From: Propionibacteriaceae bacterium UBA6122
Lineage (GTDB): Bacteria > Actinomycetota > Actinomycetes > Propionibacteriales > Propionibacteriaceae
NCBI GenBank assembly: GCA_002428365.1
Contig: DIVW01000026.1
Location: 1 to 64,000 of the forward strand
Reading direction: 5' to 3'
Length of the DNA: 64,000 nt
Part shown: piece after piece, positions 34,368-42,342 of the stretch
Position numbering within the stretch: the first letter of the stretch is position 1
Layout of the letters: the number at the start of each line of letters is the position of its first letter
The notes under the pieces: generated by a model
What the model was told of the DNA's origin: nothing
Database searches by the model: none
The model's input: the letters and a program-made list of their open reading frames with translations, nothing else
Translations under genes and position numbers: made by a program

Positions 34368-34517
34368 TTGCCGTCACCGACGCCGGGTGCGGCGGCGTCC
34401 GTCCTAGTCAAAGGGCACTTTTGCCGCATCACACTATCTTCACATTCGCCGCATGGGGGCTTCATCGCAGCTGCGTAACTTTTGGATCGTCACCAACAAC
34501 GATCCAAGGAGGATCCC

Positions 34518-35285
34518 ATGAACACCTGGAAGACCCGGACGGCCGCAGCCACGGCAATCCTGATCGGCCTGGGCCTGGGAGTAACCGCAGTCGCGACCGC
34601 GGCCCCGACTCCCACCCCGACCCCCACTCCGAGCACGAGCACCGCGACGACCACCGTGGACGCCGCCGTAGCCAAGCAGCTGGCCTTTATGCGTGAAGAG
34701 GAGCGGCTGGCCCGCGACGTCTACACCGCGATCGCCAAGCTCTACCCCGACAATGCGACCCAGTTCACCCGGATCGCCCTCTCCGAGCAGCGCCACTTCG
34801 ATTCGATGGGCCTACTGCTGAGCCGCTACGCCCTGGCCGATCCGTCGGCGGGTCTGGCTGCTGGCACCTACGCCGATCCGGCGCTGACCCAGCTCTACAA
34901 CACCCTGATGACCCAGGCCAAGGTCTCCTTGACTGAGGCCTACAAGGTTGGGGTGGCTGTCGAAGAGACTGATCTGGCTGACCTGAAGACTGCGCTTGCT
35001 GGCAACGTCCCGGCTGATGTGAAGGCCGTCTACACCAACCTGCAGGCTGGCTCGAACAACCATCTGGCCACCTTCTCCGCCCTGCGCGACGGCAAGACCG
35101 TCGGAGTCGGCAACGGCACCGGAATGCAGAATGGCCGCGGCTGGAACAGCCCCCAGGCCACTCCGGGCTCGACCACAACTCCGACTGCTGGCCAGGGCAT
35201 GGGCCGCGGGCCGGGTAACGGTGCCGGTCAGGGAGCAGGACGGGGCGGCAGCCAGGTCCGTCCGGCTGATTGCCCGGTCGCTTGA
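34518..35285 (+). CDS. Secreted DUF2202 ferritin-like protein
   Basis: A 255-residue protein with signal peptide (TAAATAILIGLGLGVTAVATA), a short Pro/Thr linker, and a ferritin-like helical domain of the DUF2202 type. Likely metal ligands are in FMREEERLARDVY, LSEQRHFDSM, VAVEETDLADL and SNNHLATFSAL. The C-terminal 50 residues are a Gly/Arg-rich low-complexity tail (GMGRGPGNGAGQGAGRGG). AAGGAGGATCCC precedes ATG 34518. The family is thought to bind metal, but its role is unknown. The two-component genes that follow by 85 bases may regulate it or share its transcript. Confidence 0.83.
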   Translation: MNTWKTRTAAATAILIGLGLGVTAVATAAPTPTPTPTPSTSTATTTVDAAVAKQLAFMREEERLARDVYTAIAKLYPDNATQFTRIALSEQRHFDSMGLLLSRYALADPSAGLAAGTYADPALTQLYNTLMTQAKVSLTEAYKVGVAVEETDLADLKTALAGNVPADVKAVYTNLQAGSNNHLATFSALRDGKTVGVGNGTGMQNGRGWNSPQATPGSTTTPTAGQGMGRGPGNGAGQGAGRGGSQVRPADCPVA

Positions 35286-35370
35286 TTCACCACTCGATTG
35301 GTGGGGTGCCTGCGGGCACTCCACCAGTGGGGTGTCTAGGCTGATTTCGGATCCACTGATAGGGGCTGGC

Positions 35371-36084
35371 ATGGCAAGACGGGTTCTGATCGTCGATGAC
35401 GAGCCGGGCATACGTAGGGTCCTGGCCGCCTATCTGGAGGCTGACGGCTTCGAAGTCGTCCAGGCCGACACTGGCGCCGAGGCGTTGCGCCGGGTGCTGG
35501 ACGCCGCCGAAGCGATCGAGTTGGTGTTGCTCGATGTCGGCCTGCCCGACCTGAACGGCATCGAAGTGCTCACCACCATTCGGGCCAAGTCGAATGTCTA
35601 TGTGATCTTGGTCACCGCGCGGGCCGAAGAGGTCGACAAATTGGTTGGTCTCAGTGTCGGCGCCGACGACTACGTCACCAAGCCGTTCAGTCCGCGGGAG
35701 GTCGTTGCCCGGGTGAACACGGTGCTGCGCCGGGCTCGGCAGGAGGCGCCGGCCAGTGAGCCGACCGAGTTGGTATTGCGCTTCGACGGGCTGAGCATCG
35801 ATCCGCAGCGCCGCGAAGTGCTGGTGGCAGCGATGCCGGTGGAGCTTTCGGCGCTGGACTTTGATCTGCTGTGGGCGTTGGCGAACTCGCCGGGACGGGT
35901 CTACTCGCGGGCTCAGCTGCTGGAGAAGGTTTGGGGTTACGACTTCTACGGCGATGACCGGGTGGTCGATGTGCACATTCGCAGTCTGCGGGCTGCCCTT
36001 GGTGACGACGCGGCCCGTCCGGGCATCATCGGGACGGTGCGCGGGGTCGGCTACAAGTTCCTGCCACGAACCCAGGAGGCGTGA
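35371..36084 (+). CDS. OmpR-family response regulator
   Basis: A 237-residue regulator with a receiver domain (VLIVDDEPGIRRVL, phosphoacceptor Asp in LVLLDVGLPDLNG at about residue 53, Lys in DYVTKPFSPRE) and a winged-helix DNA-binding domain (LDFDLLWALANSPGRVYSR ... VVDVHIRSLRAALGDDAARPGIIGTVRGVGYKF). The chosen ATG is 35371. Its stop overlaps the histidine-kinase start, so the pair is one unit. The target and signal are unknown. Confidence 0.93.
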   Translation: MARRVLIVDDEPGIRRVLAAYLEADGFEVVQADTGAEALRRVLDAAEAIELVLLDVGLPDLNGIEVLTTIRAKSNVYVILVTARAEEVDKLVGLSVGADDYVTKPFSPREVVARVNTVLRRARQEAPASEPTELVLRFDGLSIDPQRREVLVAAMPVELSALDFDLLWALANSPGRVYSRAQLLEKVWGYDFYGDDRVVDVHIRSLRAALGDDAARPGIIGTVRGVGYKFLPRTQEA

Positions 36085-37277
36085 TGAACCGGCTGAGTGT
36101 GCGCTTGGTGATCAGTCATGTGTTGGTGGCGTTGATCGGTGGCGCAGCTACCTTCGCGGTGGTGCGCTGGTTAGCGCCAGCACTGTTCGATGAGAGCTTG
36201 CGGCTGGGGCCTGCCGGTGGCACTGGGCGTGGTCCCGGAGCTGGTCAGGGCCAAGGGTCTGGCGGCGTGCTGCGCGACCAATTCGCGGCCGCGATTGACC
36301 AGGCGCTGCTGATTGGCGCGGTAGTAGGTGTTGCGGCGGCGGCGATTTTCGGGGTGTTCGCGGCTCGGCGGGTGATTCGCTCCTTGGGGACGGTGCGGGC
36401 GGCCACCCGCGAGTTGGCTAAGGGACGCTACGACTTGGCCGTCCCGGAGCCCAAGGAGGCTGAGCTGGCCGAGTTGGCTGCTGATGTGAATCAGCTCGGC
36501 GCGGCCCTGGCCCAGACCGAGACCACCCGAATGCGGCTGTTGGGCGAGGTGGCCCATGAGCTGCGGACGCCGCTGACCGTGATCGACGGCTACGTGGAGG
36601 CGATGATCGACGGTGTGCTGCCGTCCAGCCCGGAGAATCTGGAGCAGATCAGCGACGAGACCCGGCGGCTGCGTCGCTTGGGCGAAGACTTGTCCTCGCT
36701 CAGCAAGGCCGAAGAAGGTCGGCTGGGTTTGCAGTTGGCTTCGGCCGATGTTGGCGCGCTCGCGGTGGCGGCGGCAGAGCGGCTGCGTCCGCAAGCTGTG
36801 GACGCCGGCGTAAAACTCGAGGTGCACTCCCCCGCGGCCGGGCTGATCGCCTCAGTTGATGCCGACCGAATCGCCCAGGTGGTAACCAACCTGGTGGGCA
36901 ACGCGCTCGGCGCTACCGAAGCCGGCGGGACGATCACCGTCTCGGCTCGCACCGAAGCCGACCAGGTGTTGATCGAGGTCGCCGACACCGGCGTTGGCCT
37001 GGCGCCCGACCAGCTGGAGAAGATCTTCGAGCGCTTCTATCGCGTTTCTGGTTCTGGGACCCTTCGACAAGCTCAGGGAACTGAAAAACCAAGTCAGGGA
37101 ACCGAATCATCGCCCGATACAAGCTCCCTGAGCTTGTCGAAGGGTCAAACCGGCTCTGGCATCGGACTCACGATCTCCCGCGGCATCGTCCGTGCCCATG
37201 GCGGCGAGCTGACTGCATCGTCGGCTGGGCTTGGCCGCGGCGCGACCTTCACTCTTGCGCTACCAAAGGCGCCCTGA
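36084..37277 (+). CDS. Sensor histidine kinase with repeat-encoded insertion in the ATP-lid region
   Basis: A 397-residue kinase with two transmembrane helices (LVISHVLVALIGGAATFAVV and ALLIGAVVGVAAAAIFGVFA), a HAMP-like linker, phosphoacceptor histidine in GEVAHELRTPLTVIDG (about residue 158), N box LVGNALGATEAGG, G1 box VADTGVGLAPDQLEKIFERFY and G2 box GSGIGLTISRGIVRAHGG. Between F and G2 boxes, about 30 residues (GTLRQAQGTEKPSQG...SLSLSKG) are translated from an inverted pair of the local repeat. This enlarges the ATP lid, so kinase activity may be altered. ATG 36084 has AGGAGG 4 bases upstream; GTG 36081 is too close to it. Confidence 0.9.
   Translation: MNRLSVRLVISHVLVALIGGAATFAVVRWLAPALFDESLRLGPAGGTGRGPGAGQGQGSGGVLRDQFAAAIDQALLIGAVVGVAAAAIFGVFAARRVIRSLGTVRAATRELAKGRYDLAVPEPKEAELAELAADVNQLGAALAQTETTRMRLLGEVAHELRTPLTVIDGYVEAMIDGVLPSSPENLEQISDETRRLRRLGEDLSSLSKAEEGRLGLQLASADVGALAVAAAERLRPQAVDAGVKLEVHSPAAGLIASVDADRIAQVVTNLVGNALGATEAGGTITVSARTEADQVLIEVADTGVGLAPDQLEKIFERFYRVSGSGTLRQAQGTEKPSQGTESSPDTSSLSLSKGQTGSGIGLTISRGIVRAHGGELTASSAGLGRGATFTLALPKAP
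37060..37144. repeat. Inverted repeat pair inside the histidine kinase
   Basis: CCCTTCGACAAGCTCAGGGA (37060-37079) and its exact reverse complement (37125-37144) flank 45 bases that hold a further partial unit, AAGTCAGGGAAC. The whole insert keeps the reading frame. Confidence 0.9.
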
Positions 37278-37450
37278 CAACGCCTGAAGCACTCCAGCTG
37301 AGCATCACCTAGGTAATCTTCGCGTCACAATTTGAGTGATGATAACGCTCTCATATATCGTCTGTGGCTGTTAAGTTCCGATGCACTGAATCCGCTGATC
37401 CAGCACCAAGCTGAGCGGACGGCGCCGGATGTTCCTGGGGGGGATCAGTA

Positions 37451-39040
37451 GTGACTTCGTTTCGCCTAAAAGCCATGTCCGCGACCGCGGGCCTCATCGG
37501 CTTACTCGCTTTGGCTTTCAGCCCGCTGGGGACTACCCCTTCGGCCGCAGCAAGCGCCGTCAACCCGTTCACCGGGATGGGATTCACGATCTATGCCGAT
37601 GGGAACGCAACCCTCGACAACGCCGAGCTTGAAGGTTCGGTGGCCGCGACCGGCACCTTGACCACCTCGCGGGGCAACTTCAACGTCGCGCACAAGATCG
37701 CCGGCGAGGGCAACTACACCATCCCGCTGGTCGATGGCGTGCCGACCCGTTTGCTGGCAAACAACTTCGTTTCCTCCACCTCTTCGGCTTCGATGTTCAA
37801 CATCACCAACGCGGGTGCCACCTCGGGCACCAATGAGGCCGACGGCTCAATCAAGTCCGTCAGCACCGCCGGTTGGACCGCAGCCCAGCGCAGCAACTAC
37901 GTCCGGGTTCAGCCGGATTCGTCCAACACTGATTTCGTGATCGATCTGCAAACTCGACTCTGGGCCGACGCGGGCATCAATGGGGCCGATGAGCTTGCCC
38001 GCATCAAGACCGTCGAATCCTCGGTGGGCGCCTACGTGAACCCCAGCCTGACCTCAGCCAACACCTGCCTGGCGACGCTGCCGGGTAACGCGGTCACGGT
38101 GGGCGGCAGCCCACTGACTTTGTCCGGCTTGTCGACCACTGAGGCCAACATCGTCGACTATGCCCAGATCGCTGGCAACGAAAACTTGAAACTCGCCGAA
38201 TCGAGCTACCACCCCACGGCCACCGCACCACTGGTGATCCAGGTACCCAACGGAACGACCAACATCGGCGCGATCAACATCGAGGGTTGGGATGCTTCCG
38301 CTGGCGCTCAGCAGTCTTATGCGAGCTACATCCTGCTCGACCTTTCGAAGGTGACCAACGACGTCACGATCACCGGACTGAAGATGGGCGCCATCTACGC
38401 ACCGAACTCCGATGTGACGATGAACCTCACCCAGACCTGGAATGGCCAGGTGATCGCGAAGAACTTCGTCGCCAATGGTTCGGGCGAGTTGCACGATCAC
38501 GTGTTCGGCGCCTCACTCACCTGCGCGGCCGCAACGGCCACGAACGGCAAGTTCGCCATCGCCAAGACCGTGACCGGACTCGGCACCGGCGTTGACCCAG
38601 GCAGCTTCACCTTCCACTACACCGTCAACGGCGGCACCGAACAAACAGCCACCGTCAACGCCGGCGAAACCTGGACCTCCGAAGCCATCGAAACCGGTGC
38701 CACCATCGTCGTCAGCGAAGTCACCCCAACCGCACCGACCGGCCACACCTACCAAGGACTCACCCTCACCGGCACCGGCATCACCGTCAACAACGGCACC
38801 GCCACCCTCACCATCGGCGACGCCACCACCACCACCGTCAACGCCACCAACGCCTACGCAGTCGTCAGCGGCGGCGGCGACTCCAACGATGACACCGACA
38901 ACTCCGACGGCGGCGACTCCGACGGTGGGGACGATCTGGCCTACACCGGCACCGAGCTGGTCGGTCCGGCCCTGGCGTTTGGCCTACTGGCCGTGGGCGT
39001 CGGCGCGCTGCTGGTCGGCGCTCGCCGTCGGCGGTCCTGA
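37451..39040 (+). CDS. Choice-of-anchor A surface protein with DUF5979 domain and LAYTG anchor
   Basis: A 529-residue surface protein. A signal peptide (SATAGLIGLLALAFSPLG) leads into a choice-of-anchor A domain (about 37-340: NPFTGMGFTIYADGNATLDN, GAINIEGWDAS, MGAIYAPNSDVTMN, WNGQVIAKNF). A DUF5979-like domain of about 100 residues follows (FAIAKTVTGLGTGVDPGSFTFHYTVNGG), then an Asp/Gly linker and a cell-wall sorting signal LAYTG, hydrophobic helix and RRRRS. LAXTG is the preference of actinobacterial class E sortases; no sortase gene is in the window. The start is GTG 37451 after a G-rich site. Its base composition changes around 38600, hinting at domain shuffling. Confidence 0.87.
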   Translation: MTSFRLKAMSATAGLIGLLALAFSPLGTTPSAAASAVNPFTGMGFTIYADGNATLDNAELEGSVAATGTLTTSRGNFNVAHKIAGEGNYTIPLVDGVPTRLLANNFVSSTSSASMFNITNAGATSGTNEADGSIKSVSTAGWTAAQRSNYVRVQPDSSNTDFVIDLQTRLWADAGINGADELARIKTVESSVGAYVNPSLTSANTCLATLPGNAVTVGGSPLTLSGLSTTEANIVDYAQIAGNENLKLAESSYHPTATAPLVIQVPNGTTNIGAINIEGWDASAGAQQSYASYILLDLSKVTNDVTITGLKMGAIYAPNSDVTMNLTQTWNGQVIAKNFVANGSGELHDHVFGASLTCAAATATNGKFAIAKTVTGLGTGVDPGSFTFHYTVNGGTEQTATVNAGETWTSEAIETGATIVVSEVTPTAPTGHTYQGLTLTGTGITVNNGTATLTIGDATTTTVNATNAYAVVSGGGDSNDDTDNSDGGDSDGGDDLAYTGTELVGPALAFGLLAVGVGALLVGARRRRS

Positions 39041-39055
39041 GCGGGACGGTTGGGC

Positions 39056-40636
39056 TCAGGCGTCCTCGCGAGCGTAGGACGCCACCAACTCTTTTTCCTG
39101 CTCGAAGTTGGGCAGGAAGACGGCGATGACGACCGTCCCGATCACGATGGCGATCGCGCCGACGAGGTAGGCAGCCCAGGCGCCGTTGACCAGGCTGTGG
39201 GTAGCGGCGGCCACGATTTGGTCGTGGTACTGCGGGTATTGCTCGGCCACGCGCAGCGCAGAGGCGTAGGAGGCCTGCAGCGCGTGGGTGACTGAATCGC
39301 CAATGTTCGCGGCTTCACCAGTGGCCTCGATCTGGCGGCGGAAGGATTCGGCGAACCCGGCGGCCAGGATGGCGCCGAGAATGGCCTGCATGATCGATCC
39401 GCCGAGGTCACGTTGCAGATCGGAGGTGGCCGAGGCCATGCCCACCTTCCGCACCGGGGTGCTTTCGGTGAGCCCGCGCGAGGCTGGCGTCATCGCGAAG
39501 GCCGCCCCGCTACCGATGGCCAGGAAGCCGAACCCAACCAGGGCATACGGGGTGGTCGGGTTCCACAACAAGGTGGTCAAGAAGCCGAGTAAAACGAGGC
39601 TGTAGCCAACCAGCATGGTCGTGCGCGAACCGCGGGCTTCCAGCAGCCGCGCTGACAACGGCGAGCACACCAGAATGCCGACCGCCGAGGGGACGATCGC
39701 CAGGCCGGCTTGCAGCGTGGAGTAGCCGAGGATGTTCTGCATGTACTGCTGGCCGACGAAGAGGGCGCCCATCAGCGAGCCGAACACGATCGTGCCGCCT
39801 ACTGCTGGCACCCAGAACATGCGTCGGCGAGCGACCTGCAAGTCGTAGAGCGGATATTTCGCGCGCAGCTGCCGCCAGGCGAAGGCGGCCAGCAGCAGCG
39901 TCCCGGCCACTAGGAGCGACACGCCGAACATCGTCTGGCCCGGCGCGAACACCATGCTGATGCCGAGGACGAGGCCGGCGACCGCCAACGTCGAGAGCAC
40001 TCCCCCAAGGTGGTCAACCGGCTCGGTGGATTCCTCCACATGCGCTGGCACATACACCGCCACCAGCACTAGGGCGATCACGGCAATGGGGGCGGCGATG
40101 AGGAAGGCCGAACCCCACCACCACACGGTGAGGACGAGCCCGGCGAGCACCGACCCGGCCACTGAGGCCATCGCGCTCACCCCAGACCACAAGGCGATGG
40201 CCTTGGTACGGGCGGGTCCGGCCTGCCATAGGGCGGTGATGAGCGACAAGGTGGTCGGAAAGGCCATGCCTGCAGCGATGCCGGTGAATAGCCGCGCGGC
40301 CATCAGCATCTCGATCGAGGCGGAGTAGGCCGACAGGAAGCTGGCCACAACCGTCAGCGCGAGCCCGGCCAGCAGCAGCTGTTTGCGTCCGTACCGGTCG
40401 GCGATGGCGCCGAAATAGAGCACCGACATCGCCAGGCCCAGCGAAGTGCCGACCGCGACAATGTTGAGCGCGGTCTGCGAAGCCCCGAAGGCATCGCCCA
40501 CTTCAGGCAGGGCGACGTTGGCAGCCGCAAGATTGATATTGCACACCAGCGCGCCAAGAGTGAGCGCAGTGAGCACCAGGCCAGCCCGGGAAGGCACATC
40601 GGTTCGGGGGGCGGCGTCCGTTGGGGTGTCGGTCAC
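39056..40636 (-). CDS. MFS drug-efflux transporter, DHA2 (EmrB/QacA) type
   Basis: A 526-residue protein with fourteen predicted transmembrane segments. Motif A-like LYFGAIADRYGRKQLLLAGL, and ARLFTGIAAGMAFPTTLSLI after it, mark the DHA2 drug:H+ antiporter family. A long extracytoplasmic loop (about residues 430-480) precedes the last helix. The start is GTG 40636. It converges on the surface-protein gene and is divergent from tRNA-Met. The substrate is unknown. Confidence 0.9.
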   Translation of the reverse strand: MTDTPTDAAPRTDVPSRAGLVLTALTLGALVCNINLAAANVALPEVGDAFGASQTALNIVAVGTSLGLAMSVLYFGAIADRYGRKQLLLAGLALTVVASFLSAYSASIEMLMAARLFTGIAAGMAFPTTLSLITALWQAGPARTKAIALWSGVSAMASVAGSVLAGLVLTVWWWGSAFLIAAPIAVIALVLVAVYVPAHVEESTEPVDHLGGVLSTLAVAGLVLGISMVFAPGQTMFGVSLLVAGTLLLAAFAWRQLRAKYPLYDLQVARRRMFWVPAVGGTIVFGSLMGALFVGQQYMQNILGYSTLQAGLAIVPSAVGILVCSPLSARLLEARGSRTTMLVGYSLVLLGFLTTLLWNPTTPYALVGFGFLAIGSGAAFAMTPASRGLTESTPVRKVGMASATSDLQRDLGGSIMQAILGAILAAGFAESFRRQIEATGEAANIGDSVTHALQASYASALRVAEQYPQYHDQIVAAATHSLVNGAWAAYLVGAIAIVIGTVVIAVFLPNFEQEKELVASYAREDA

Positions 40637-40723
40637 GCGTTCACCCTAGCGAGCACCAGCCGCCGTTCGCCGGGTTTTGCCGCACGCCGCCCCGCGGGAT
40701 AACTTGGCGCGGACGGCACCTTG

Positions 40724-40797
40724 GGGGCGGTAGCTCAGCCGGTCAGAGCAGGGGACTCATAATCCCTGGGTCGCGGGTTCGAGCCCCGCCCGCCCCA
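40724..40797 (+). tRNA. tRNA with CAT anticodon (tRNA-Met)
   Basis: Acceptor GGGGCGG pairs with CCGCCCC, anticodon stem GGGGA/TCCCT holds loop CTCATAA (CAT), and the T arm is GCGGG/CCCGC. The lack of initiator features points to elongator Met; tRNA-Ile2 with lysidine cannot be fully excluded. Its last 28 bases recur at 41465-41492. Confidence 0.92.
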
Positions 40798-40832
40798 CTC
40801 CCCTCGCCGCCTTGAGCACACACCCCACATGA

Positions 40833-40850
40833 CGTACACTTTTCTGTACA
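40833..40850 (+). promoter_or_regulatory. YefM-type operator
   Basis: CGTACA (40833-40838) and TGTACA (40845-40850) are spaced 12 bases apart just before the antitoxin gene. TGTACA cores are the known binding element of the YefM antitoxin in Escherichia coli, so autoregulation is likely. Confidence 0.65.
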
Positions 40851-40864
40851 GGAGAGGGGTTGCC

Positions 40865-41122
40865 ATGAAGACACTGAGCTACACCGAGTCCCGCGCCCGC
40901 TATGCCGAGGTGCTCGACTCAGTCGTCAACGACCGCGAAGAAGTGGTGATCACCCGCGCCGGCCACGAATCGGCCGTCATCGTCTCCTTGGAAGACTACG
41001 AATCCCTCAAGGAGACCGCCTATCTGATGCGCTCCCCCGCAAACGCCCGCCGCCTGCTCGACGCTATGGAGCGCCTCGAAGCTGGACGCGGCCAGACCCA
41101 CGACCTGGTCGACGCCGACTGA
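40865..41122 (+). CDS. Phd/YefM-family antitoxin
   Basis: An 85-residue antitoxin. The N-terminal DNA-binding fold reads MKTLSYTESRARYAEVLDSV, then EEVVITRAGHESAVIVSLEDYESLKETAYL, and a charged C-terminal helix wraps the toxin. I chose ATG 40865 rather than the upstream ATG at 40829, which would overlap the operator. The toxin gene starts two bases after its stop. It should repress the operon and neutralise YoeB. Confidence 0.92.
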   Translation: MKTLSYTESRARYAEVLDSVVNDREEVVITRAGHESAVIVSLEDYESLKETAYLMRSPANARRLLDAMERLEAGRGQTHDLVDAD

Positions 41123-41124
41123 CC

Positions 41125-41385
41125 ATGCGCCTGGTTTGGGACGAGAACGCCTGGGAGGACTACCTGTGGTGGCAGACCCAGGACCGCCGGGTGCTAAAGC
41201 GGATCAACGCCCTGATTCAAGACATTGCCCGCAACGGCAACGAAGGCATCGGCAAGCCCGAAGCCCTCAAACACGACTTCGCCGGTTACTGGTCACGCCG
41301 GATCACTGACGAGCACCGCCTGGTCTACAAGGTCGCAGGTGACGAGATCCGCATCGCAGCCTGCCGCTACCACTACGGACGGTGA
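41125..41385 (+). CDS. Txe/YoeB-family toxin
   Basis: An 86-residue RelE-fold endoribonuclease that would cleave mRNA on the ribosome. Conserved residues include LVWDENAWEDYLWWQTQDRRVLKRIN at the N-terminus, GIGKPEALKHDFAGYWSRRITDEHRLVYKV, and the C-terminal CRYHYGR whose histidine and tyrosine form the active site in YoeB. It lies two bases after yefM. The pair sits between tRNA-Met and a copied tRNA 3' end, suggesting arrival as a small cassette. Confidence 0.93.
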   Translation: MRLVWDENAWEDYLWWQTQDRRVLKRINALIQDIARNGNEGIGKPEALKHDFAGYWSRRITDEHRLVYKVAGDEIRIAACRYHYGR

Positions 41386-41440
41386 CCTCCCCCGCACCGA
41401 CTCGCTTTTTCTGTTCGACGTAATGTTTGGCACAGACCGG

Positions 41441-41492
41441 AGCTGGGGAGCTCCATAACCCCTTGGTCGCGGGTTCGAGCCCCGCCCGCCCC
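41441..41492 (+). repeat. Partial tRNA-Met copy (anticodon-arm remnant plus 28-base 3' end)
   Basis: Bases 41465-41492 are identical to the last 28 bases of tRNA-Met before the discriminator (40769-40796). The preceding GGGGAGCTCCATAACCCC resembles a degraded anticodon arm. Such a fragment downstream of the intact tRNA is what integrative elements leave, with 40769-40796 and 41465-41492 as the attachment repeats. Confidence 0.8.
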
Positions 41493-41519
41493 GCATAAGC
41501 GAACGAAGGAGTGCGACGG

Positions 41520-42263
41520 GTGCGCTGGCCGGGATGGAAACGCTGGGTGGTCGGCGGAGTCGTGTTCGCACTTGCGGCGGTCCTGGCACTGGCCGGACTG
41601 CTGTGGGAGGGCGTGGTGCAGGCCAACAACCCATCGAGGGAGCGGTACCCGGTGTGGGGTGTCGACGTGTCCCGCTACCAGGGCGAAATCGACTGGCCGG
41701 TGCTCGCCGGGCAGGGCATCGAGTTCGCGTACATCAAAGCGACCGAAGGTAGCAGCAGCATCGACCCCCGGTTCGCCACCAACCTGGCTGGCGCCACCGC
41801 CGCGGGGCTCCGGGTCGGCGCCTACCACTTCTTCAGCTTCGAGAGCCCCGGAGCGACCCAGGCCGACAACATCATCCGCACCGTCCCGGTCAACACCGGC
41901 ATGCTGCCGGTCGCGGTCGACTTGGAGTTCTACGACGATTTCTGGACCAATCCCGCACCCGTGGCGGACGTCCGACGCGAACTGGTCGACCTGTTGGACC
42001 GGCTCGCTGCCCACTACGGCACGGCGCCGATCATCTATACGACCGTGGATGTTTACAACCGCTACATCGCCGGCACGTTCCCAGGCATCGACATCTGGAT
42101 CCGCGACATTTGGCGGGAGCCGACCCTGGCCGACGGACGAGCGTGGCGGTTCTGGCAGTTCAGCGAACGCTTCCGGCTCGAGGGCTACTCCGGTGAGGAA
42201 CGCTACATCGACCTCAACGTCTACGCAGGCGACCGTAGCCAATGGGAGCAGTACCGGCGTTGA
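41520..42263 (+). CDS. GH25 lysozyme-like membrane-anchored muramidase
   Basis: A 247-residue protein with one N-terminal membrane anchor (WVVGGVVFALAAVLALAGLLW) and a GH25 domain: WGVDVSRYQGEIDWPVLAG, FAYIKATEGSS, VGAYHFFSFES, PVAVDLEFYDD with the catalytic D-x-E, and a terminal WRFWQFSE. It would cut the MurNAc-GlcNAc bond of peptidoglycan outside the membrane. AAGGAG at 41506-41511 sets GTG 41520 as the start, better spaced than GTG 41511. It follows directly on the tRNA fragment. Confidence 0.9.
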   Translation: MRWPGWKRWVVGGVVFALAAVLALAGLLWEGVVQANNPSRERYPVWGVDVSRYQGEIDWPVLAGQGIEFAYIKATEGSSSIDPRFATNLAGATAAGLRVGAYHFFSFESPGATQADNIIRTVPVNTGMLPVAVDLEFYDDFWTNPAPVADVRRELVDLLDRLAAHYGTAPIIYTTVDVYNRYIAGTFPGIDIWIRDIWREPTLADGRAWRFWQFSERFRLEGYSGEERYIDLNVYAGDRSQWEQYRR

Positions 42264-42342
42264 GCAGCTCACGCCTGCCAATCGGCCAATTTTGGCAACG
42301 CTGAGCGCAGGCCGGACGTGACCCGCTGGCCCGCGCGGCCGC

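Noticed and set aside
41293..41634. Minus-strand frames of 113 and 108 codons crossing the tRNA fragment
   Set aside because: Their sequence comes from the tRNA copy and the antisense of the YoeB and GH25 genes; such frames are a common artefact near tRNAs.
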